64,000 bases of DNA, from NCBI RefSeq assembly GCF_001544795.2, contig NZ_FCOI02000032.1, positions 25,347-89,346 on the forward strand, written 5' to 3'. The position numbers were made by a program, and so were the translations under genes. The notes below the pieces were generated by a model, which was not told where the DNA came from, ran no database searches, and saw nothing but the letters and a program-made list of their open reading frames with translations. Positions 8,137 through 15,819 of the stretch are shown here, piece after piece; the stretch's first letter is position 1; every line of letters begins with the position of its first letter. Origin of the DNA: Caballeronia temeraria (lineage in GTDB: Bacteria > Pseudomonadota > Gammaproteobacteria > Burkholderiales > Burkholderiaceae).

Positions 8137-9263
8137 TCAAGAATGCGCGCATCGTGACGCGCGACGAGGATTTCGTGGGCACCGTGCGTGTCGAGGACGG
8201 ACGCATCGAAGAGATCGCGCCGGGCAACACCGCCGCGCGCGAGGCGCTCGACTGGGACGGCGATTATCTGCTGCCCGGTTTCGTCGAGCTGCATACGGAC
8301 AACATCGAGAAGCATCTCGCGCCGCGTCCCGGCGTGCTGTGGAATCACGAAGCGGCGATCATCGTGCATGACGCGCAGGTGGCGTCGGCGGGCATCACGA
8401 CCGTGTTCGATGCGCTCGGCGTGGGTTCGCGTCCCGAAGACGGCGTGCGCGGCCGCGAGCTTCAGGTGCAGTGCGCGAAGTCGATCGGCAAGTTCGTCGC
8501 GCGCGATCTCTTGCGCGCCGATCACTTCCTGCATCTGCGCTGCGAAGTAGGGACGACGGATGTTGTCGAGGTGTTCGATTCGCTGTCGTCCGATCCGCTT
8601 TTCAGGCTCGCGTCGGTGATGGATCACACGCCGGGCCAGCGTCAGTGGCAGGACCACGAGAAGTGGCGCAAGTATCAGGAGCGTCACGGCAAGTGGAGCG
8701 ACGAGCACGCGAACAAGATTCTCGCCGAGCTCGCGGATCATCAGGCACGTTACGCGGCGAAGCATCGCGCGGAAATCGTCGCGCGTTGCAAGAGCTTGAA
8801 CATCTCACTCGCGAGCCACGACGACACGCTCGTCGAGCACGTGGAGGAAGCGGCGCGCGACGGCATCGCGCTCGCCGAATTTCCGACGACGCTCGAAGCG
8901 GCGCGCGCGGCGCGCGAGCACGGCATCGCGACGATCATGGGGGCGCCGAACGTGGTGCGCGGCGGCTCGCATTCAGGCAACGTGTCCGCGCTCGAACTGG
9001 CGCGCGAAGGGCTGCTCGATATCCTGTCGTCGGACTATGTGCCGTCGAGTCTGCTGATCGCGGTGTTCGATCTCGTCGCGAAGGCGGGCTGGTCCTTGCC
9101 GCGCGCGGTGGCGACCGTATCGTGGGCGCCCGCGCACGCGGCGGGTCTCGCGGACCGCGGCGCGATCGCCACGGGTCTGCGCGCGGACTTCGTGCGCGTC
9201 GCCTCGGTCGACGGCGTGCAGGTGCCGCGCGAGACGTATCGCGCGGGACGGCGCGTCGCCTGA
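8130..9263 (+). CDS. phnM: Alpha-D-ribose 1-methylphosphonate 5-triphosphate diphosphatase PhnM
   Basis: 377 aa. PhnM removes pyrophosphate from the ribose 1-phosphonate 5-triphosphate made by PhnGHI. It is an amidohydrolase-superfamily protein with the metal-binding HTDN motif just after 'LLPGFVEL' near residues 48-58, and a later His in 'SLASHDDT'. Last gene of the rightward phn operon. A large hairpin follows at 9309-9349. phnC/D/E transport genes, phnO and phnP are not in the window. Confidence 0.95.
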   Translation: MLIKNARIVTRDEDFVGTVRVEDGRIEEIAPGNTAAREALDWDGDYLLPGFVELHTDNIEKHLAPRPGVLWNHEAAIIVHDAQVASAGITTVFDALGVGSRPEDGVRGRELQVQCAKSIGKFVARDLLRADHFLHLRCEVGTTDVVEVFDSLSSDPLFRLASVMDHTPGQRQWQDHEKWRKYQERHGKWSDEHANKILAELADHQARYAAKHRAEIVARCKSLNISLASHDDTLVEHVEEAARDGIALAEFPTTLEAARAAREHGIATIMGAPNVVRGGSHSGNVSALELAREGLLDILSSDYVPSSLLIAVFDLVAKAGWSLPRAVATVSWAPAHAAGLADRGAIATGLRADFVRVASVDGVQVPRETYRAGRRVA

Positions 9264-9308
9264 CGCTCCACGCTTCATTCCCGACTCCCGCCCGACAGCC
9301 ACACGTCA

Positions 9309-9349
9309 GCGCTTCGTCATACACGGGTAAGCCCGCGTTGACGAAGCGC
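9309..9349. repeat. Long imperfect hairpin downstream of phnM
   Basis: GCGCTTCGTCA (9309-9319) pairs perfectly with TGACGAAGCGC (9339-9349). The 19-nt loop holds a small CGGG/CCCG stem. No U-run follows, so it is either a Rho-dependent 3'-end structure protecting the phn mRNA or an intergenic inverted repeat. Confidence 0.5.
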
Positions 9350-9376
9350 AAACTTCTTAAGTACCCTCACTCGCGT

Positions 9377-9410
9377 GTTCGCTATGTGAATCGGTGTTCG
9401 TCTGTCGAAC
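9377..9410. promoter_or_regulatory. Pair of IclR/PcaR-like boxes upstream of the aromatic-acid transporter
   Basis: GTTCGCTATGTGAAT (9377-9391) and GTTCGTCTGTCGAAC (9396-9410) lie 19 bp apart in phase. The second is a dyad GTTCG-N5-CGAAC. They resemble the GTTCG-N5-CGNAC type sites bound by PcaR/PcaU/PobR IclR-family regulators of protocatechuate and 4-hydroxybenzoate genes. Similarity is judged from memory of the consensus. Confidence 0.45.
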
Positions 9411-9544
9411 TTTTCTGCCGATTCGCATGTATTTCGACCGAGGTCCGCGGCTCGCACGACAACAACAAGAACGGCGGCGGGACGCGATTTCAGTTCCGGG
9501 ATGCGCCTTGCCAGGCGCGCGCCCATCATTGAAAAGGGAATGAA

Positions 9545-10909
9545 GTGAGTAGAAGTCCTGCCGTGAACGTACAGACGTTCATCAACGAGCATCCGTTCTC
9601 GCCGTTTCAGTGGCTCATCTTCGGGATGTGCTTCGTCATCGTCCTGCTCGACGGTTTCGATACCGCCGCGATCGGCTTCATCGCGCCTTCGCTCGTGGCC
9701 GAATGGCATATCAGCCGTCCGGCGCTCGCCCCCGTCCTGAGCGCCGCGCTCTTCGGCCTCGCCGCGGGCGCGCTCTTGTCCGGCCCGCTCTCGGACAAAC
9801 TCGGCCGCCGCGCGATGCTGCTCTCGTCGGTGCTGATCTTCGGCGTCGCGTGTCTCGCATCGGCGTTCTCGGCCGACATCACGCAACTGACGACGCTGCG
9901 CTTCATTACCGGCCTGGGTCTTGGCGCCGCGATGCCAAACGCCGTCACGATGATGAGCGAGTTCTGCCCCGACAACCGCCGCGCCACGCTCATCAATCTG
10001 ATGTTCTGCGGCTTTCCGCTCGGCGCGGCATTCGGCGGCTTTCTCGCGGCCTGGATGATTCCGCAGTTCGGCTGGCGCAGCGTGCTGATGCTCGGCGGCA
10101 TCGCGCCGCTCGTGCTCTCGGTGCTGCTGATCGCGACGCTGCCGGAATCGGTGCGCTATATGGTGGCGAAGTCGAAGCCCGTCGAGAAGATTCGCGCGAC
10201 GCTCGCGCGCCTCTCGTCGGACGCCATGAACGCCAGCTCGTTCTTCATGACCGAAGTCGCGCCCGCCGCGGCTGGACAAAGCGGCATGAGCGTGGTGCTG
10301 TCGCGCTCGTATATCGTCGGCTCGGTGATGCTGTGGCTCACGTATTTCATGGGCCTCGTGATCTTCTATGCGTCGATCAACTGGATGCCGATCCTGCTCA
10401 AGGAATCCGGCCTCACGCCGCAAAAGGCGACGCTCATTTCCGCGCTGTTCCCGCTCGGCGGCGTCGGCGCGGTGCTGTGCGGCGTGCTGATGGACAAGTT
10501 CAACGCGAACCGCATCATCGCGGCGTGCTATGCGCTGACCGCCGTGAGCGTGTATCTGATCGGCCAGGCGGCGGGCAACGTCGGCATGCTGGTGCTGGTC
10601 GTGTTCCTCGCGGGCGTGCTGATGAACACCGCGCAATCGTCGATGCCCGCGCTCGCCGCGGCGTTCTATCCGACGCAAGGGCGCGGCACAGGCGTCGCGT
10701 GGATGCTGGGCATCGGGCGCTTCGGCGGCATCGCGGGATCGTTTCTCGTCGCCGAACTGACGCGTCGGCACTTCACCTTCGGCGGCATCTTCGCGACGAT
10801 CGCGGTGGCGGGCATCGTCTCGGCCGTTGCGCTGCTCATCAAGCAGGCCGCGCATCCGCAAACGGCGATGGCAAGCGACCTCAAGGCCACGGAGCCGGTC
10901 GGACATTGA
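9545..10909 (+). CDS. MFS transporter of the aromatic acid:H+ symporter (AAHS) family, PcaK-like
   Basis: 454 aa, 12 predicted membrane segments. The first segment carries the DGFDTAAIGFIAPSL signature of PcaK, BenK and MhpT, and the loop 2-3 motif SDKLGRR is present. AAHS members import 4-hydroxybenzoate, protocatechuate or similar acids by proton symport. The start is a GTG at 9545 with AAGGGAA 6-7 nt upstream. It is monocistronic, ended by a strong terminator. The substrate is not determinable here, but the PcaR-like boxes upstream favour a protocatechuate-pathway acid. Confidence 0.88.
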   Translation: MSRSPAVNVQTFINEHPFSPFQWLIFGMCFVIVLLDGFDTAAIGFIAPSLVAEWHISRPALAPVLSAALFGLAAGALLSGPLSDKLGRRAMLLSSVLIFGVACLASAFSADITQLTTLRFITGLGLGAAMPNAVTMMSEFCPDNRRATLINLMFCGFPLGAAFGGFLAAWMIPQFGWRSVLMLGGIAPLVLSVLLIATLPESVRYMVAKSKPVEKIRATLARLSSDAMNASSFFMTEVAPAAAGQSGMSVVLSRSYIVGSVMLWLTYFMGLVIFYASINWMPILLKESGLTPQKATLISALFPLGGVGAVLCGVLMDKFNANRIIAACYALTAVSVYLIGQAAGNVGMLVLVVFLAGVLMNTAQSSMPALAAAFYPTQGRGTGVAWMLGIGRFGGIAGSFLVAELTRRHFTFGGIFATIAVAGIVSAVALLIKQAAHPQTAMASDLKATEPVGH

Positions 10910-10930
10910 ACGGTTGACGGCTGCACAAAG

Positions 10931-10970
10931 CGCCCCGCGCGACGCCGGTCGCGCGGGGCGTTTTGCTTTG
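10931..10970 (+). terminator. Rho-independent terminator after the MFS gene
   Basis: CGCCCCGCGCGAC (10931-10943) and GTCGCGCGGGGCG (10948-10960) form a 13-bp GC stem with a 4-nt loop, followed by TTTTGCTTT. Confidence 0.9.
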
Positions 10971-11144
10971 TGCGCGGCGCGCGTCGCGGCTCAAGATTCC
11001 GCATCTATTGCCGTTAAATTGCGAGCAGCTTTCGATTACGAGGCGGCGTCGCAAGCCGGCGCGCAAACGTAAAAACCGCCCGCGATCGAAGGCCGCAAAG
11101 CGAGCGCCCGCCCCGGCGCATCCTTCGGCTCTTCCAACCAGATC

Positions 11145-12683
11145 GTGAATAAACTTTCCTTCAAGACCAAGCTCATGAGCACCGTGGGCTTCGTATGGCT
11201 CAGTCTGATTCTTCTTTGCGCGGTCAACGCGATCTCCACCAGACATTCGCTGATGAAGAACCGTCAGGATGCGCTCGCCGAACAGGTTCAGTCGGCGACG
11301 AGCGTCGTCCGGTTCTATGTGAAGCAGGCGCAAAGCGGCGCGCTGTCCGACGAAGAGGCGAAGAAGCTCGCCATCGCCAGTGTGCGCGCGATTCGCTACG
11401 GCACGAGCGGTTATGTCGGCATCCTCGATTCGAAGTTGTTCCAGATCCTGAACCCCGTGCGCCCCGATACGGAGAACAAGATCAATGATTTCGTCGATAG
11501 CACCGGCAAGCATTTCACCGGCGAAATCGTGAAGCACGGCCTCGACGGCTCGCATGTCACGACCTATCTCTATCCGAAGCCCGGCGAGACCGAGCCGCTG
11601 CCGAAGATCACCTATGGCGACTACGTGCGCGAATGGGACTGGCACGTGTACACGGGCGCGTATATCGACGATATCGACGCCGCCTTTCATGCGGTCGTGC
11701 TCAAGTCGTTGCTGCTCATCGGCGTGATCGGCGCGGCGCTGACCTTCGCGATGACGCTCATCATCCGCGGCGTGCTGAAGAGCATCGGCGGCGATCCGCG
11801 CGATGCGGCGATCGTCTGCCAGCGCATCGCGGCCGGCGATCTCGCGCAGACCGTGCACGTGCAGCGCGGCGACGATTCGAGCCTCATGCATTCGATGCAC
11901 ACGATGCAGTCGCGTCTCACGCAGACGATCGCGCAGATCAAGCTCGTCGCGGACGGCATCACGGCGGCGTCGCGCGAAATCGCGGACGGCCATCACGATC
12001 TGTCGTCGCGCACCGAAGAGCAGGCGGCTTCGCTCGCGGAAACGGCATCGAGCATGGAAGAGCTCACGTCGACCGTGCGACTGAACTCCGACAACGCGGG
12101 CGAGGCGTGCCAGCTCGCGGCGAGCGCATCGTCGACGGTGGACAGCGGCAGCGGCGTCGTGCTCGGCGTCGTCGCGACGATGGACAAGATCGCGGGCAGC
12201 TCGGAGAAGATCGTCGACATCATCGGCGTGATCGAAGGCATCGCGTTTCAGACCAACATTCTCGCGCTGAACGCGGCCGTCGAAGCGGCGCGCGCGGGCG
12301 AGCATGGCCGTGGTTTCGCGGTGGTCGCATCGGAAGTGCGGGCGCTCGCGCAGCGCTGCGCGGCGGCGGCGAAAGACGTGAAGACGCTCATCGACGAATC
12401 GGTGACGAACGTCACGGCGGGCCAGGATCTCGCGCAGCAATCCGGCGACACGATGAAGCAGATTCTCGCGTCGGTCTCGCGCGTGACGGACATCATGAAC
12501 GAGATCTCGTCGGCTTCGTTGCAGCAGACGCAGGGCATCGAGCAGGTTGGCGTCGCGATCACGCAGATGGACGCCGTCACGCAGCAGAACGCGGCGCTTG
12601 TCGAGCAGGCGACGGCCGCGGCGTCCGCGCTCGCGGTGCAGGCCGAAGAACTGAAGCGTGCGGTCGCGGTGTTCAGGACCTGA
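11145..12683 (+). CDS. Methyl-accepting chemotaxis protein with periplasmic Cache-type sensor
   Basis: 512 aa. TM1 is about residues 10-30, a periplasmic sCache_2-like domain about 35-180 (with 'RYGTSGYVGILD' and 'DWHVYTGAYIDDID' motifs), TM2 about 187-209, then HAMP and a signalling domain. The CheA/CheW-binding hairpin tip (GIAFQTNILALNAAVEAARAG) is well conserved. GTG start. There is no C-terminal NWETF-type pentapeptide, so it does not tether CheR/CheB itself. Such Cache receptors usually sense small organic acids; the ligand is unknown. No chemotaxis genes are adjacent. Confidence 0.92.
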   Translation: MNKLSFKTKLMSTVGFVWLSLILLCAVNAISTRHSLMKNRQDALAEQVQSATSVVRFYVKQAQSGALSDEEAKKLAIASVRAIRYGTSGYVGILDSKLFQILNPVRPDTENKINDFVDSTGKHFTGEIVKHGLDGSHVTTYLYPKPGETEPLPKITYGDYVREWDWHVYTGAYIDDIDAAFHAVVLKSLLLIGVIGAALTFAMTLIIRGVLKSIGGDPRDAAIVCQRIAAGDLAQTVHVQRGDDSSLMHSMHTMQSRLTQTIAQIKLVADGITAASREIADGHHDLSSRTEEQAASLAETASSMEELTSTVRLNSDNAGEACQLAASASSTVDSGSGVVLGVVATMDKIAGSSEKIVDIIGVIEGIAFQTNILALNAAVEAARAGEHGRGFAVVASEVRALAQRCAAAAKDVKTLIDESVTNVTAGQDLAQQSGDTMKQILASVSRVTDIMNEISSASLQQTQGIEQVGVAITQMDAVTQQNAALVEQATAAASALAVQAEELKRAVAVFRT

Positions 12684-12839
12684 ACGAAGACAAAAGGCGT
12701 TGGCGAATCGTCAGACCGTGGCATAGCGCGTGCTGAACTATCTGGTGCGAACCGGCCGCTCGCGCACATCGCGGCGGCCGGCAGGCAGAACCCAGCCGCA
12801 AGCATCGCATTTCGCTAACAGCCAACAGGAGTCTTCGAT

Positions 12840-13124
12840 ATGAAACGTTTTGCCCTTTCCGCCGCTGCCGGCGCTTTCGCGCTCGTCTGTGCGTCCGCAT
12901 TCGCGCAGGACAATCCGCCGAGCTCGAACACGGGCATGCAGGCCGGCGACAACGCGCAGACCACGGCGCAGCCCGCGCAGCCGAATTCGCATGCGCACAA
13001 ATCGACGCAGTCGAAGAAGATGCACAAGAGCACGATGAACGCCGGCCCGTCGACGCAGCCGGGCGGCACCGCGACGCCGAGCGGTCCGGGCGCGCCGGTC
13101 AGCGCGAGCGGCTCCGGCCAGTAA
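12840..13124 (+). CDS. Small secreted protein, low complexity, unknown function
   Basis: 94 aa. A Sec signal peptide (MKRF then an Ala-rich core) ends at AFA|QDN near residue 22. The mature part is rich in Gln, Thr, Ser, Pro and Gly with a basic HAHKSTQSKKMHKS stretch and no recognisable domain. Such small periplasmic proteins are common in Burkholderiales. A purine-rich AACAGGAG lies 9-10 nt before the ATG. Ended by a terminator at 13142-13171. Confidence 0.8.
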   Translation: MKRFALSAAAGAFALVCASAFAQDNPPSSNTGMQAGDNAQTTAQPAQPNSHAHKSTQSKKMHKSTMNAGPSTQPGGTATPSGPGAPVSASGSGQ

Positions 13125-13141
13125 CGCGCGCTGCAATGACG

Positions 13142-13171
13142 AACGGGACGCCGCGCGGCGTCCCGTTTTTT
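13142..13171 (+). terminator. Rho-independent terminator
   Basis: AACGGGACGCCG (13142-13153) pairs with CGGCGTCCCGTT (13156-13167), followed by TTTTATT. It ends the small secreted-protein transcript and lies against the 3' end of the convergent VOC gene. Confidence 0.85.
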
Positions 13172-13604
13172 ATTTCGCGAAGAGCGACGACATATCGGCA
13201 AATGCCTTGATCTCGACGGCATTGCCCGACGGATCGAGGAAGAACATCGTCGCCTGCTCGCCGACTTCGCCCTTGAAGCGCACATGCGGCTCGATGATGA
13301 AGCGCGTGCCCGCCGCGCGCAGCTTGTCCGCGAGCTCTTCCCATTGCGGAATCGACAGCACGACGCCGAAGTGACGCACCGGCACGGCGTCGCCATCGAC
13401 GGCGCTCGTCGTGCGATGCCCGCATTCTTCCGGCGCGAGATGCGCGACGATCTGATGTCCGTAGAAATCGAAATCCACCCAGGCGTCCGAGCTGCGGCCT
13501 TCCGGGCAGCCGAGCAGTTCGCCATAGAACTCGCGCGCGGCGGCGAGGCTGTGAACGGGGAACGCGAGGTGAAACGGCGGCATGGCGTGCTGGGTCGTGC
13601 TCAT
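13170..13604 (-). CDS. VOC (glyoxalase/bleomycin-resistance/dioxygenase) superfamily protein
   Basis: 144 aa, one vicinal-oxygen-chelate domain with paired beta-alpha-beta-beta-beta units. His12 ('PFHLAFPVHSL'), His78-region ('PVRHFGVVL') and the late Glu in 'FFLDPSGNAVEIKAF' fit the metal-binding positions. The 'FLDPSGNAVEIK' ending is typical of VOC family enzymes. Divergent from a LysR regulator, which probably controls it. The reaction is not predictable. Confidence 0.85.
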   Translation of the reverse strand: MSTTQHAMPPFHLAFPVHSLAAAREFYGELLGCPEGRSSDAWVDFDFYGHQIVAHLAPEECGHRTTSAVDGDAVPVRHFGVVLSIPQWEELADKLRAAGTRFIIEPHVRFKGEVGEQATMFFLDPSGNAVEIKAFADMSSLFAK

Positions 13605-13658
13605 GGCGATTGTCCTTATTACGACGTGTGGGGAACGGAAGCCACAGCCTATTAATAA

Positions 13659-13709
13659 ATATTTCTGTTGAAAAACGATATATTTCTGGAGTCAGACCAA
13701 ATATTTTCG
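13659..13709. promoter_or_regulatory. Three ATATTT repeats phased at exactly 21 bp (LysR/VOC intergenic operator)
   Basis: ATATTTCTG at 13659, ATATTTCTG at 13680 and ATATTTTCG at 13701 are spaced 21 bp apart, that is two helical turns, in an AT-rich island between the divergent VOC gene and LysR gene. The last copy ends 11 bp before the LysR ATG. Confidence 0.6.
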
Positions 13710-13719
13710 ATGAATCGAC

Positions 13720-14646
13720 ATGCTGCGCGAACTCCAGACTTTCATCGCGGTGGCGCGCCACGGGACTTTCGCGGGCGCGGGCGCGCACATCGGCCTCACG
13801 CAATCGGCGGTCAGCGCGCAGATGCAGCGCCTCGAGGCGCATCTCGGCGTCAAGCTGTTCGACCGCACGGGACGCTCCGCGACGCTCAACAAGACCGGCA
13901 AGCGCACGCTCGAACTCGCCGATGAACTGATCGCGCTGTACGCGCGCCTTGCCGGGCCGGAAGGCGATGACGGGCGCGGCGGCTCGCTGTCGGTGGGCGC
14001 GATCGCGTCGGCGCATGCGGCGCTTTTGCCCGACGCGATCGATGCGTTCCGGCGCATGCTGCCCGCGTGGCGCATCCGGCTCGTGCCGGGCGTCTCGCTC
14101 AATCTGCTCGCGAGCGTCGATGCCGGCGAGATGGACATGGCCGTCATGATCCGCCCGCCGTTCTCGCTGCCGGCGGAGCTGCAATGGCGTCCGCTCGTCG
14201 CGGAGCCGTTCGTGCTGCTCGCGCCCGCCGCGAAGAAGGGTGGCGACTGGCGCGCGCTGATCGGCTCGGAGCCGTTCATCCGCTATGACCGGCGTTCGTT
14301 CGGCGGCCGGCAAGTGGACGCGTTTTTGACGAAGCGCCGCATCGCGGTGCGCGATTCGATCGAAGTCGACGAGTTGCCGGGCATCGCGCAACTGGTGGCG
14401 CGCGGGCTGGGCGTGGCGCTCGTGCCGGTGTCCGATGGCATCGGTGCGTGGCCGCGCGGCGCGGTCGCGCTCGATCTCGGCGATGACACGTTTCATCGCG
14501 AGATCGGCCTTGTCGAGCGTGCGCGGCGCGTGCGTGCGGACGAGCCGGACGCGGCGGCGCGCCTCGCCGCGTGCATCGTCGAGGCGGCGAAGCGTGGCGG
14601 CGCCAGCGCGGCCGCGAAACGCGCGCGGACGCGTAACGCGGCCTAG
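13720..14646 (+). CDS. LysR-family transcriptional regulator
   Basis: 308 aa. N-terminal winged helix (residues 1-60, TFIAVARHGTFAGAGAHIGLTQSAVSAQMQRLE) and a periplasmic-binding-protein-like effector domain (about 88-290). The C-terminus is Ala/Arg rich. Divergent from the VOC gene with a 115-bp intergenic region holding phased repeats, the classical LysR arrangement. No clear Shine-Dalgarno precedes the ATG, so expression may be low. Confidence 0.92.
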   Translation: MLRELQTFIAVARHGTFAGAGAHIGLTQSAVSAQMQRLEAHLGVKLFDRTGRSATLNKTGKRTLELADELIALYARLAGPEGDDGRGGSLSVGAIASAHAALLPDAIDAFRRMLPAWRIRLVPGVSLNLLASVDAGEMDMAVMIRPPFSLPAELQWRPLVAEPFVLLAPAAKKGGDWRALIGSEPFIRYDRRSFGGRQVDAFLTKRRIAVRDSIEVDELPGIAQLVARGLGVALVPVSDGIGAWPRGAVALDLGDDTFHREIGLVERARRVRADEPDAAARLAACIVEAAKRGGASAAAKRARTRNAA

Positions 14647-14682
14647 AATGCGTGGCAGAGCCGCTTCCTTCGGTGAGTGCCT

Positions 14683-15813
14683 ATGGATGACGAGCAGCAC
14701 ATCGGCGACGCGAAAACGCGTCTCGCGGATTCCACGCTGACGATCGCGCAAGCGCTCGGGCATCGCGTGCGGGCGGCGAATGCGTGGCTCGATCGCGTGG
14801 ACCCGGGCACGCATCGGCGCATCAAGGGCTTGCGGCTCGTCACCGCGTACGGGCTCGCGGCGGCGCTCGGCGCGTTGCAGGACGTGACGCAGAGCGTGCC
14901 GTCGGGCGTGTCGGTGGGCGCGCTCGCGGGCGGTTTCGCGCTGTGGGCGAGCGTGTCGGAAGCGCGCAGCACGCGCTTCGAGTCGAGCCGCGATCTCGTC
15001 ATTCTGTGCCTCGCGGCGGCGTTCGGCGCGTTCACCTTCACGCTGTTCGCGCCGATGCTTCGTGGCTTCGGGCGCGGCGGCGCCGAGCTGATTCTCGTCA
15101 CGGGCGCGTTCCTCGCGGGCTATCTGAAGCGCTTCGGAATGACCGGCGCGGGCGTTGGCTCGCAGCTTTATATCGGCCAGCTTCTCGGGTATGGAATGAA
15201 TCTCAGGCCCGGCGATTCATGGGCGATCCTGCTCGCGTTGCTGATCGGCATGCTCGCGGCTGTCGTGCCGCGCGTGTTGAGCGGGCCGGCGGAGCATCCG
15301 GTCGTGCTGCCTGCGCTGGCGTCCGAGCCGGCTTACGGGCGTCACGCGATCTCGCCCGCATTCGCGATGGGCCTGCAGGCGGCGTGCGGCGCGCTCGTCG
15401 TGGTGGCGTTGAATCGCCTGTTCGGGCTGGCGGAATCGGCGTGGGCGATCACGGCTTGCGTGTATGTCGTCGCGACGTCGGCGGTCGGGACGGCGGAGCG
15501 CGTGCGGCGACGCATTTACGGCACGCTCGTCGGCGTGCCGATCGGCATCGTGTGTCTGCCGCTCGCCGAGCATTGGCCGCTCGTCGTCTGGACACTGTCC
15601 GCGTTCGCGATGATCGCCTATGCGATGGCGCTGCCCGAGCGATATGACATCGCGTGCGGAGCGTTCGCGTTCGTGCTCATCGTGACGCTTGCCGCGAGCG
15701 GCGTGCATTCGGTCGAGCTGCTCACGGCGCGCGCGTGGGAGACCTTGCTGGGCGGCGCGCTCGGGTTGATCGCGTCACGGATCGTCTTTCCGTTGCGGAT
15801 GGTGAGGGCGTAA
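14683..15813 (+). CDS. FUSC-family integral membrane protein
   Basis: 376 aa with about ten hydrophobic segments in two halves (roughly 45-200 and 225-370), the repeated layout of fusaric-acid-resistance/aromatic acid exporter-like (FUSC) proteins. It is shorter than AaeB/YccS, lacking a large cytoplasmic domain. ATG 14683 was preferred to the upstream GTG (14677) because GGTGAG sits 5 nt before it. It follows the LysR gene by 36 bp, so it may be co-transcribed. Exported substrate unknown. Confidence 0.75.
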   Translation: MDDEQHIGDAKTRLADSTLTIAQALGHRVRAANAWLDRVDPGTHRRIKGLRLVTAYGLAAALGALQDVTQSVPSGVSVGALAGGFALWASVSEARSTRFESSRDLVILCLAAAFGAFTFTLFAPMLRGFGRGGAELILVTGAFLAGYLKRFGMTGAGVGSQLYIGQLLGYGMNLRPGDSWAILLALLIGMLAAVVPRVLSGPAEHPVVLPALASEPAYGRHAISPAFAMGLQAACGALVVVALNRLFGLAESAWAITACVYVVATSAVGTAERVRRRIYGTLVGVPIGIVCLPLAEHWPLVVWTLSAFAMIAYAMALPERYDIACGAFAFVLIVTLAASGVHSVELLTARAWETLLGGALGLIASRIVFPLRMVRA

Positions 15814-15819
15814 TCGCCC

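Noticed and set aside
11015..11038. TAAA ... TTCGATTA upstream of the chemoreceptor, resembling a sigma-28 flagellar promoter
   Set aside because: The spacing between the two elements is about 3 bp too short and the -10 element is a poor match.
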